64,000 nucleotides of DNA from Aurantiacibacter sp. MUD61 (GTDB lineage: Bacteria; Pseudomonadota; Alphaproteobacteria; Sphingomonadales; Sphingomonadaceae), in contig NZ_CP115446.1 of the NCBI RefSeq assembly GCF_027912455.1, forward strand, positions 829,501 to 893,500, in the 5' to 3' direction. Below the pieces are notes generated by a model, which was not told where the DNA came from, ran no database searches, and was given only the letters and a program-made list of their open reading frames with translations. The first letter of the stretch is position 1, and each line of letters begins with the position of its first letter. The translations under genes were made by a program, and so were the position numbers. This document shows positions 25,301 through 37,300 of the stretch, piece by piece.

Positions 25301-28300
25301 GGTAGTAATCGTGGTTGATCGCATTGGCGATGAAGATAACATCGTCCGTGCCGGCGATCCGCAGGATCAGATCCGGATGTGACGTTTCGATGATTACATC
25401 TGCTGGAGTGATCGTGTCATCGAACTCGATAACGTCGAACTGGTTGCGACCGCCGTCGGCGATAACATCCTGCCCGAAACCCCGGCTGAAGCGATACGTG
25501 TCGTTGTCCCAGCCGCCACTCAGATAGTCATTGCCCGTCCCTCCATCGAGCACGTCATTGCCGCTGTTGCCATATAGCGAGTCGTTACCGGCACCACCTG
25601 CAAGGTCATCAGCCCAATATGCACCGCGCTTAAAGTCATCGCTCTCAGTCGATAGAAGCCCCATCTGTGAGAGCTCGTTACGTGACCACACCGTTCCATC
25701 GGCAAACCGCACTTCTTCGATATTGGCGTATTCATGGTCGTAGAAACGCTGGATTGTAATCCTGTCGGTGGTACCCGCCAGACTGATGATTAGGTCCGGC
25801 CAGCTTTGCTCGATAACCAAATCGCTGGGAGAAATCGTTCCGTCGAATTCGATCACATCGAATTGATAGCGACCGCCCTCGTAAATGGTATCCTGGCCGA
25901 ACCCGCGGCTGAAGCGGTAGATGTCGTTGTCCCACCCACCGTTCAGGTAATCGTTGCCGGTGCCGCCCTCGATGATGTCGGCGCCGCTGTTCCCGCGCAG
26001 ATCGTCATTACCTTCGCCGCCAACCAGCGTGTCGCCCCAATAGGCGCCGCGCATCTGGTCATCGCCGTCGGTCGCCACAAACGTCCGCTGCGCCAGTTCA
26101 TTGCGGCCCCACACAGTGCCGTCGGCAAACCGCATCTCTTCGATATTGGCGTATTCATGATCGTAGAAACGCTGCACCCGGATCTGGTCGCTCGTTCCGT
26201 CGATCTTGATAATGAGATCGGGCCAGTCCTGCTCGAAGCTGACCTCATCCGGAGAGATCGTGTCGTCGAATTCGATGACATCGAATTGATAGCGACCGCC
26301 CTCGTAAATGGTATCCTGGCCGAACCCGCGGCTGAAGCGGTAGATGTCGTTGTCCCACCCACCGTTCAGGTAATCGTTGCCGGTGCCGCCCTCGATGATG
26401 TCGGCGCCGCTGTTCCCGCGCAGATCGTCATTACCTTCGCCGCCAACCAGCGTGTCGCCCCAATAGGCGCCGCGCATCTGGTCATCGCCGTCGGTCGCCA
26501 CAAACGTCCGCTGCGCCAGTTCATTGCGGCCCCACACAGTGCCGTCGGCAAACCGCATCTCTTCGATATTGGCGTATTCATGATCGTAGAAACGCTGCAC
26601 CCGGATCTGGTCGCTCGTTCCGTCGATCTTGATAATGAGATCGGGCCAGTCCTGCTCGAAACTGACCTCATCCGGAGAGATCGTGTCGTCGAATTCGATG
26701 ACATCGAATTGATAGCGACCGCCCTCGTAAATCGTATCCTGACCGAACCCGCGGCTGAAACGGTAGATGTCGTTGTCCCAGCCGCCGTTCAGGTAATCGT
26801 TGCCGGTGCCGCCCTCGATGATGTCGGCGCCGCTGTTCCCGCGCAGATCGTCATTACCTTCGCCGCCAACCAGCGTGTCGCCCCAATAGGCACCGCGCAT
26901 CTGGTCGTCGCCGTCGGTCGCGACGAACGTCCGCTGCGCCAGTTCATTGCGGCCCCACACGGTGCCGTCGGCAAACCGCATCTCTTCGATATTGGCGTAT
27001 TCATGATCGTAGAAACGCTGCACCCGGATCTGGTCGCTCGTTCCATTGATCTTGATAATGAGATCGGGCCAGTCCTGCTCGAAGCTGACCTCATCCGGAG
27101 AAATCGTGTCGTCGAATTCGATGACATCGAATTGATAGCGGCCGCCCTCGTAGATCGTATCCTGACCGAACCCGCGGCTGAAACGATAGGTGTCGTTGTC
27201 CCACCCACCGTTCAGGTAATCGTTGCCCGGGCCGCCTTCAAGGACGTCGTTGCCGTTGTTCCCGCGCAGATCGTCAGCGCCCCAGCCGCCGGTCAGCGTG
27301 TTTGAGGCCGAACTGTCGGAAATTACGACTGCGGGTGTCGGATCGAAAGGTGCTCCGCTGAAATTGAAGCCAGTCAGCTCACTCGCCTGAACGCCCGCAA
27401 GACGCAGCAGCAGGCGGCCTTCCTCATAGCTCCTGGCTCCATTGTCGATGAACCAGATCAGCGCGTCCGCACCGTCCTGCGTCAGGCGCACAGTGCCCGA
27501 TGCCGATGCGCCGTACTGGATCGAAAGGCTGTCTCCGCCGTCACCGACGCGGAAATTGGTGATGGTGTCCACACCCACGCCGCGGTGCGCGTCGGCTACG
27601 AACAGGTGGTAGACGTTGCTATCGGCGAGACCGACGATTTGGCGCGCGTGGAGGCCGGATCCGATGTCCTCGACTTTACCGACGCTGGCAGGATCATCGA
27701 CAAGGCCGATCGTGCCGGTCGCGACTTCCTCTTCGCCGCCAATATCGCGATCGAACAGCGGATCGGCGAACGGATCGCCATTATCGACCGGGGGATTGAG
27801 CAAGCGCTGTGCATCGACGGGCGCAAGTGCTGCGGCGAGCAGCGTCGCGTCGCTCCACTCTGTTCCGTCGGCAAAAATGACGGTTTCGATCCGCGTGGCG
27901 CTCGCCTGGCCGACAAGGCGCATGCGGGCGCCTTCATGGCCGATGATGCGCAGCACGAGGTCCGATCCTTCGCGCACCACGATCAGATCAGAAATCGTCA
28001 CACCGGCTGCGACGCGAACGGTGTCCTGCGAGGCGGTCCCGGTCGGCTCGACAACCGTGTCCTGGCCCGTTTCGGGGCCGAAGAAGTATCCCGTGTCGCC
28101 AGTGCCGCCCGACAGCGCATCATTGCCTTCGCGCCCATCGAGTGCGGCGTTGAGATCGCGCTTGGTCAGGTCGATCGTATCGTCGCCCGGCGTTCCGGCC
28201 AGGGCGCGGCTCATGATTTCGCCGTAATCCCAGAAGCTGCCATCGGCGAATTCGAACCGCTCGATCGACCCCGCGCCGCTGATCATGCCTTTCAGGGTGA

Positions 28301-31300
28301 TGCGGTCTTCGGTGCCGACAATCCCGACCACGATGTCATTGGGCGATGCGGAGATGAAGCGGATATCGCCCGAAGCGATGCCCTCTGCAAAAACGATACG
28401 GTCGGTTTCGGCCGGATCGACAACTTCGGTAATGACATCCTGCCCATCGCCGCGCGCGAACACATAAGTGTCGCTACCAGCGCCGCCTTCGAGGCTATCA
28501 TCGCCCGTGCCGCCAGCCAGCGTGTCTGCGCCGGCATTGCCGATCAGGCGATCATTGCCGCCTGCACCGGCAAGCGGACCGCCATTCGTGCCGAAAATGC
28601 GCAGGAGATCGTCGCGATCGCCGCCGCTGATCGATGCGGCCAGATCGGCGAAGGGCACACTTGTCCCGTCAACAAAAGTGACCGTGCCGATCGCCGGATT
28701 TCCGTTCGCATCAAGGCCAATGGCAATGCGGTCTTCGGTGCCTGCAATCGCGATCACCACATTGCCGTCGCGATCGGTCGAAATCGTCAGGCGGTCGGCG
28801 GTAATGCCGGTGCCCAGCGCCAGAACGGCGTTTGGAGCGCCGCCGGTCTGTGCGGCAATCGTGTCGTGGCCATAGCCTATGCCGAAGCGATAGGTGTCCG
28901 CTCCTCCGCGACCATCGAGCATGTCATCGCCAAAGCCGCCATCCAGCGTGTCCGCGCCGCTCGTACCCGTCAGGATATCATCGCGCTCGCTGCCGGTGAG
29001 CGAAATACGGGCGAGCAGGTCCGTCCGCGAAAGCGTGCTGCCATCGCTGAAGCGCAGGGTTTCAACTCCGCTCCATGCAGCGTCATAACGTAGGGTGATC
29101 TCGTCACCGCTGTCGGCAAAGGTGAGAATGATCTCGTTGCGATCGTCCGACAGCCGCGCCACGCGGAGCTCTGATTGCAAATAGCCGCTGATTTCGAGAA
29201 CATCGGCGCCAGCGCTGTCAACGATGATGTCGCGTCCGTCGCCGCGGGTGAAGCGATAGGTATCATCGCCTGCTCCACCGCGCAGCAGATCGTCTCCCAG
29301 CCCGCCTGCAAGCTGATCGGCCTGCAAGCTGCCTTCGATCTTGTCGTCGCCAGAGGTGGCCTGGCCTTCGACCCATGCAGCGAACACATCTTCGACTGCC
29401 CAGCGCGCCCCATCCGCAAAGACGATGGACGGAATTGTGGCACCGGCCAGCGCAGAGCGTAGCACGAGCTGGTCGCCCGTCGCCGGGAAAGCGAGGATGA
29501 GATCGTTCGAATTGATCGCGGCGCGGCGGACCTCGACCGAATTCACGCTGAAATCGCTGAGCTCGACAGTCGCCTCGGCAACGCCCGATGGCATTTCCAC
29601 CGAATTGATCCCGTCACCGGACGTCAGGACAATAGTCGAGTCCTGCGCCATGATGATGCGATCATTGCCTTTACCCGCAAAATACACGCGGTCCTGCGGA
29701 AGATCGCGCAGGTCGATGGTTTCCTGCGCATCGGCCGGGCGATTTTCAAAAATCATCGCGCGCACATCGGCGATGGACAGCACGGTTCCGTCTGCGAATT
29801 CGAAAGTCTCGACCGGATTGGCCTTGTAGCCACCGATGATCGCGAGGCTGTCACCGCTATTGCCAAGCGAAATGACGAGGTCGCCATCGATTTCGCGCCA
29901 GGTCAACAGATCCTGCGTGATCAGTTCGCCGAATACGATTTTGTCGATGCCGCCAGTGTCCAGAATGGAATCACGGCCATCGCCGACATTGTAGCGATAT
30001 TCGTCATTGCCCTTGCCGCCGGCCAGCGCGTCGGCTCCCGCTCCACCGGAGATGACATCATTGCGATTGTCGAAGCCCGTCAGCTGCTCGCTGGCATCGG
30101 TGCCGGTCAGCATCCGGTCGATCACCTGCTCGAGAGAGAGGATCGTCCCGTCTGCAAATTCGAAGCTTTCGACCCGGGTCGAAGCAAAGCCGCCCGCAAT
30201 CGTCAGTACGTCAAGGCCATTGCCAAGGCTGATGACAAGATCGTTGCCCTGGCGCAGGAAAATCACATCGTCTGCAATGACCGATGCCCCGAAAATGACC
30301 CGGTCTACTACGCCCACCCGGTCCGCGCGCTCTTCAATCCGGTCGAAGCCGTAGCCCGAGGTGAATGCGTAGGTGTCCGCGAGGTTGCCGCCGCGCAGAA
30401 CGTCGTCACCCTGGCGCCCGTCGAGCGTGTTGGGGGCATCGAGCGTGCCCTCGATCACATTGTCGCCGCGGTTGCCGCCAGCAATCTGCAGCAGCTCTTC
30501 GACATCGGAGATTTTCATCACCGAACCATCGAAGAATTTGAACAGCTCTATCTCGTCTTCCGGCGAACGGAACTGGTTGCGAATGCGCAGCGTGTCGGTG
30601 CGGCCGAGGATCGAAATGAGCAGGTCATCGCCATCCTTCGTCCACACGATGTTGTCACGCGTGATGTCCCCGCCGAACTCGACCGTATCGTTGACACGGA
30701 CGTTGACGCCCGGCCGATCGCTCCAGCGAGCCCGGATGCGTCTGTCGACAATGACATCCTGACCATAGCCGACATCGAATTTGTAGATGTCGCCGCCATC
30801 GCCGCCGATCAGCGTGTCGTCACCAGCGCGTCCATCGAGCGTTTCGCCGAAATTGGAGCCTTCGAGCGTCTCGGAAGCCGAGGTGCCGATAACGTCCACA
30901 TTGTCCGGATTGATTTCGCTGAATTTGACGGTGCGATCGGTGAATTCGAAGAATTCGACCGCCTGGCTCTGCGTGCCTTCGCGAACATACTGGTTCTTGA
31001 ACGTGATGACTTCGCCGGTAGCGCGGACTGTGAAAGTGAGATCGAGCGGAGTGCGATCAATGTCGACATCGGTGCTGGCGAGGCCTTCGAGCACAATGCG
31101 GTCGCTGCCGCCGCTGTCGATGACGGTATCACTGCCTTTGCCAATGCCGAGCAGGTAGCGATCGTTGCCGCCGAATCCCATGAGCGTATCATCGCCCAAA
31201 CCGCCGTCGATAACGTCCGAGATGCGGTTGAAACCGTAAATCGTATCATCGCCAGAGGTCTTCTGGATGTCGACGTAGTGCTGCAGCAGCTTGAAGGCGG

Positions 31301-34300
31301 ACCACTCGGTCCCATCGCCGAATTCAATGCTCTCCAGCATGTTGGTGAAGCCGATGAACGGCACGTAATTCAGGAAATCGGTCAGCGTGACCTGATCGTC
31401 CGTCCCCGAAATACGCATGGTGAGCGTTTCGGAAGCACCCTCGCGAAGGAAGTCGATATCGGTCCAGCGGACGTCGTCGATGAACTGCAGCTTGTCCTGC
31501 TCTGGCGGAGCAAACAGAGTGAAGCTGAAATCGGCATCCTCGACGACATCGTGGCCGTAACCGCGCCCGAAGATGTAAGTGTCATCACCTTCGAGACCGG
31601 TGAGGTAATCATCGCCAGCCCCGCCATCGAGTGTGTCACTGCTTACGAAACCGTAGATCGCATCGTCGTTTTCGGTTTTGGCATTCTCCAGAACACGGGT
31701 AACGATCTGGCCGAAATCAAGGCTGGTGCCATCTTCGAAGATGAACCGCTCGATCATGTTCGGCGCGACGTAATCCAGTCCCTCATCGCTACCGAGAATG
31801 TCGGCAAACAGGCCCAGGCCCAGACGCACCCCGCCAAACTGACCGACGATTTCGATCGTGTCGCCAGTCTCGACACCTTGCTTGTCGCGCACGATAATCT
31901 TCAAATTGTCGCTCGGCCCGTCCCGGACCAGTTTCAAGTCATCGGCAGTGATGTCTCCTTTGAAACGTAAGAAATCTATGCCGGCTTTGACCGGGCCGAA
32001 AGAGAACGTGCCATTATCGTCGATGACATCCTGGCCATCGCCAAGTTCGAAGATGTAGAAATCGCCACCAGCCCCGCCCGAGAGATAATCATTCCCGTGG
32101 CCGCCCCACAGAATGTCGCCCGAACCTGAGCCGATGTAGCTGTCATTGAAGTCGCCCTCGGCCCGCTCCTTGTCGACCACTTCCATCGACATGCGGAAAC
32201 GATCCCACAACACTCCGTCGGCAAAGATGATCGCAGTGACACCGCTCTCCAGCTGCTTGCCGTTGGAGAGATATGGATTTAGCTCGCCAAGAAACTGGTC
32301 TTTCAGGCGTACGACATTCGTGCGCCCTTCGATCTGCAGGATCAGGTCCTGCCCGTCGCGAATAGCGGTGACCTGATCGGACATGACGTCGGTGAAACGA
32401 AGTTCGTCAGCGCCGCCATCATCCTGATCGAAGATCACATCATTGCCGGCATCCTTGCCGACGAAATAGAAGTCCGCCCCGTTGCCGCCCGAGATTTGTT
32501 GATCGCCTGCCGTCAGATAGAAGAAATCGACGCCCGATGTGCCCCCGACTTCGAGGGCATCCGCAGTATGATCGATGATGCGTTCTTCGCTGATGGAGAG
32601 CGCGTGTGCGACGCCCCGTATATCGAGATCGACGCCGATATCTTCGAACGCCGGCAGCATCATCTGCATGATAAACGGCTGATTGACTGTCAGTCCGTTA
32701 CCGCCCTGATAATCCGGATAAATCTGCCAGAGGATCTCGTTCCAGTCCGTCAGGTAATCGAGGACAGCGTCATTATCGTTCGTTGCGGGCGCGTTTGCGA
32801 AAATCGCTTCGAACAGCGGCGCCAGCTGCCGTTCACCCGTCGGCACGTAGGCATCTAGCGCGACGTCATATTCGAAGCCCTGCGCGTATTCGGAAAGACC
32901 GCCCTGCAGCGCCAGGCGCACCGCAAAACGGCGGCTGGCTGTAATGTACTGGGCCATGACCGGCTCCAGCATGTCGATCATCACCTTGATGCCCGAGACA
33001 TATTGCGCGGGATCGGTCGACAGATTGGCACTGCCCGTAGGCCCGACCGCATAATCGATAGTACCCGCATCGTAGTCCAGCGTGGCGCTGAGCATTTCGG
33101 GCCGGAAGTCTATCCCGCCGAGCCGTGTGGCGAAGTGGAATTGCGCCGGGGTGAGCATCTCGACGCGGAAAGTGGAATCGTCGGTCGAATTGACCTCGTC
33201 CAGATTCTCGAAATCGATGGCGTAATTACGCAGGTTGAATTCGCGATAATCGCCGGTCTTCCATTCAAGCTCGATCGCGCGGTCCAGATTGCGCGCCCAG
33301 ACGTAGAATGTGCCGTCTCGGTCGGTGACCTGCACCGTGTAGTCCACGACCTGTCCGTCTGTGAAGCGTACACCGATCTGTTCCACCGGCAGTGCGGCGA
33401 GCGGATTGAAGCCCAGCTCTTCCGTGCGCCACTCGGTCCCGGCGGCATGTGCCAGTTCGAGGATGTCCGCGCGGCTCGCGTACACCGTCGACGGATCGGA
33501 AGCGAGCACCCAGCTGCCATCGGCCTGCTCGATACCGTAATCCAGAATGACGGCGCGGCCATCGATGATTTGTGTGAGGTAGGGCGCTCCCTCGCGGTGC
33601 TGAAGCGCAGCGGCGCGATCCGACGGGGACCATTGCTGCTCGAGCCGCCATCCGCCGACCTGGCTCAGGACATCCTGCAAGGTCGGACGATCGATGGATG
33701 CACCTGTGGCGTCGAGCACCGGATCACCGCTTGCCAGCGTCCAGTATCCGCCAGCCGCGTCCTCGACATAGACACCCCGGTCGACCAACACTGTCGCGCC
33801 GGTTTCGTCCGTACCAACCAGCACCGGCGTGAGCTCGCGGGTCAGCTCCTGACCTGCACCCCATTTGCCGAGCACATCGCCCGCCTGAGCGACCAGCGTG
33901 CGCAGATTGGCCTCGGTCATCTGCGCGGCGGTGGTCGTGGCGAGTTCTTCCAGCGCGACATCATTCGCCATGGCTACCGAGAGATCGGTGACCCGGCCGA
34001 AACCCTTGGCATCGAGCGCCTGGCCTGCCTGCCAGTCCGCCTTGCCGCCCTCGCCAGCGTATTTGGTATCGACTTCATTCGCGCGCAGGATCGCATCGAA
34101 CATGCGCCGCGTGGTGCCGTTATCGAATGTCACGTCGCCATAGGCGGTAAGGCGCGCGCCCTGCGGCGTTGTGGCATCGAATGCCTGTCCCGTCGCGTCC
34201 AGGCTGACGATGCCCAATTCGTCGAGCGTTTTCAGCTCGCCCGCGTCGGTCACGCCATCACGGTTGTAATCCTGCCAGACCTTCAGCTCGCTCCAAGCAA

Positions 34301-37300
34301 CATCCGCCATGGTGATCTTGCCGTCGCCGTCACTATCGAGCGTAGCCAGCTCCCCAAAGCCCGACTGCCCGACACCGCCGAACATCTCCGAAACATCGTC
34401 GATCCGGCCGTTGCCGTTGGCATCGAGAACAAGGAAGCCGTCATCCCCCTTGAGCCACCCGGTCCGCTCCGCAAACAGATCGCCGTCGACATCGAAATAG
34501 GTCTTGCCGAGCGCCATCTCGGTAAACTCGATCCCGTCCCCGTCGAGATCGATGACGAGGGGGTCGGTGCCCTTCGCCCATTTCATTCCCTTCGCGAAAC
34601 GCTGGATTGCGGCGGCCGCGCTGAATGCGGCATCTACCATCGGGCCGCCACCCGATGCAGCGAAGGTAATAAGTGTGGGTGGAAGCGCTGCGAGGATATC
34701 CCAAATCGGATTAGCCGCGCGGAACACCATGTTGAAATCGGCTTGCCCTGCAAGCCCAAGCTGGTCGCGACCAAAATAGCTGCCGATGACATCGACATTC
34801 TCGATCTTCATCCAGCCCTTGAGGATACCCTGCTTTGCCAGGGCTTGCTGTTTTTCGTATTCCTCGCTCGGCTCCGCCCCGAAGACCGCCTGAAACAGCT
34901 GATCGAACTGGTTCGTGATGAACATGTCCAGATTGCCGTCCTCGTCCGGCCGGAACATGTAGGTCATCCACGGGAACAGGTGGTCGAAGTAGACCTGCCT
35001 ACGCCAATCTCCTTCGGAGAATGCGAAGTTCGCACCGCCAGCGACCGCACCGATCGCACCGAACACGGCGGCTCCTGCAAGCCCGCCATTGGCATCGCCG
35101 CCGGTCAGTGTGAGGCCGTAGAATTTCAGGACGTCGCTATGCTGCGCGTCCATGACCTTGACGTTGGGCGCGTACCAGATGTTGTCTGAGTTTTCGACGG
35201 TATCTTCGACTTTGACAAGCTCTGTCTGCGGGTTACCGTTCTCGTCATACTGGATCTGACCGGTTCCGTCGCGAACGATGCGCTCATAAAATCCGCTGGC
35301 AGTGTCGCCGTAAATGACCCCGCCATCGGATGTGTTCCAAATCCAATCGCGACCGAGACCGCCGGCGGTCGTAGCCCCCTCACCGCCGAAGGTGAGCACC
35401 CAATCATTGCCGTCTTCGCCATCGAGAAGCAGTTTGTGCTGTTCAGAAACTCTTGGAGTTTCCATAAATGCAGGAGGTTGCGGCGGCTCCGGGAAAAGGT
35501 CCGGAAATTTCTCGTACTGCTCGAGCTCGAATTCGTACTGAGCCTGCTGGATCGCGTATTGCGCTAGCAGTTGCTTATAAGCATCATCGCTCTTGCCGTC
35601 TTTTTCTGCTTCTCTAGCCGATCGCTCAAGCGCCTCAAAAGGCTGGAGAACCTCGGGAATCCAGCCAATAAGAATGTCGCCGCCTTCGCCGCCGAATACC
35701 TCGCCCGCGCCTCGGTGGACCAGCCAATTGTTCTGATCATCTCCCGCAAGTAGGGCGATATCATCGCCAATCAGGATGTCGTTGTCGGGACCTGGAAGCG
35801 CACCGTTCTCGCCGCCCACCCACTCGATTGACCGAGCTGTCACGCGCTCCAGAACGAACTCGACGAAGTCGTCGAAATTCTCGATGATTTTCTGAATCGT
35901 TTCGGCGTATGCCTCGATCGCATTCATGATGCGCCCCTCAAAGGCAGTCAGCGCATCATCGATATTCTTCAGAAACTTGTATATTTCTCCATTCTCATCA
36001 AGACCATAGTCATTCACGAGGTAGCTGACTACTTCGCGAATTCCCGAATAGGTGCCAACTGCAGACGCGACGAAGAGGACGGCCGGGCCGGCAGGAGTGA
36101 GGGCGGCGAGACCAATAGCGCCAAGCAGCGGAAGACTGGAAAGAAATTCCGAAGCTTCTTTCTCCACAAAGCTACCGAAGTCGCCGCCTTCGGCTTTATG
36201 CTCTTCCCAACGGACCCACATCTCTGCGACTGAGAGTACGCCGCCCGCCAAAGTTCCTCCGACCTTGGTCTTGTCGAAGGTGCCGTCACTCTTGCGATAG
36301 CTGTCAATATGCTTTTTGAGAGAGCTGCGAACGAATTCCGGGACTTTGTCAGCACGCTCAATGATGACATCGGCGATCAGGTTAGCGCGGCTGATGGTAT
36401 AGTCTCGAAACCTAGCCATTTTGTCGGCTGAAGCACGATAGGTACGGAGATAAAGGTTCTCGATTTGCCCGAGCGACTTTTTGGAAAGGTCGATGCCTCG
36501 ATCAACCAGATCGCTAACCATTCGTACGAGATTGTCTAATACCTCTCGATACGGTTTCTGCCGAGAGTCCTTCAGGTCCGATCCGAAAACGGCAATCAGA
36601 TCTGCATCTTTACCAAGCAAAGGCCCGACGTTGCTGTAAATTAGCTTGTGGACGTAGCTGGGATAAAGATCGGCTTTAAGGGCCTTCCCCTCGAGTACAA
36701 CTTGACCAGCGTTGCTCGGAGCATCAAGAGTGATGTTGCCGATGCCCAATCTGCTGAGAGTTTCACTGTTAATATCTAGGGTTGCGCTGATGGAGCGACC
36801 ATCGTCATCAAAGTTGGCTAAAACGCGCGCGCCATCTTGTTTAAAAACAGCTTCAGCAAAATCGCCATCAAATATTGCTTTTGCAAAAGCCCTTCTAGAA
36901 TTGTGTCCGTAGCCATCGACGCGTGAGGTCACGTCGCTGTGTTGACGACCGTTAATCGTCGTAATGCGCTTGTTGTTCAGCGCAGCCTCTACTTCGGCTT
37001 CGGAAAATACTCGGTCAAAGTCTGATTTTGGCGTGATTGTTATAACCGGGCCACGGGTTTCGCGCACGAACGCCGCCGATACAATCTTGAACAGCGTGTT
37101 ACTTTGGGCATCAGCAGGGACAAACCCTAGGCCGGGATAGTTACCGAACGCGTCTTTTCGAGTGACCGAGAGAAGGAAGTTCCCCAGCGCAGAATCGTCA
37201 ATTATGCGCAGTTTTCCGCCGCTGCGGCGAGCCATATCTTGTGCGATTTGGAAAGCCGGTACATCACCGATCGTTCCGGAATACAACGCAGTTGCAGTCG

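Larger units (their letters stand above)
19255..32550 (-). repeat. Main RTX array with alternating FADGT-type modules (residues 1627-6055)
   Basis: About 27 units, each combining nonapeptide RTX repeats (GGxGxDxLx variants, such as LRGGAGDDTYRF) with a following 60-80 residue beta segment that ends in FADGTxW or a variant. This pairing is known from haemolysin-type calcium-binding proteins. It is expected to fold into Ca2+-loaded beta-rolls only after export. Units differ in sequence except for the near-identical set at 25861-27129. Confidence 0.9.

Noticed and set aside
25861..27129. Possible CRISPR array or IS element from regular repetition
   Set aside because: The 423-bp unit is in-frame protein-coding repeat, far longer than CRISPR repeats, with no spacers, terminal inverted repeats or transposase.
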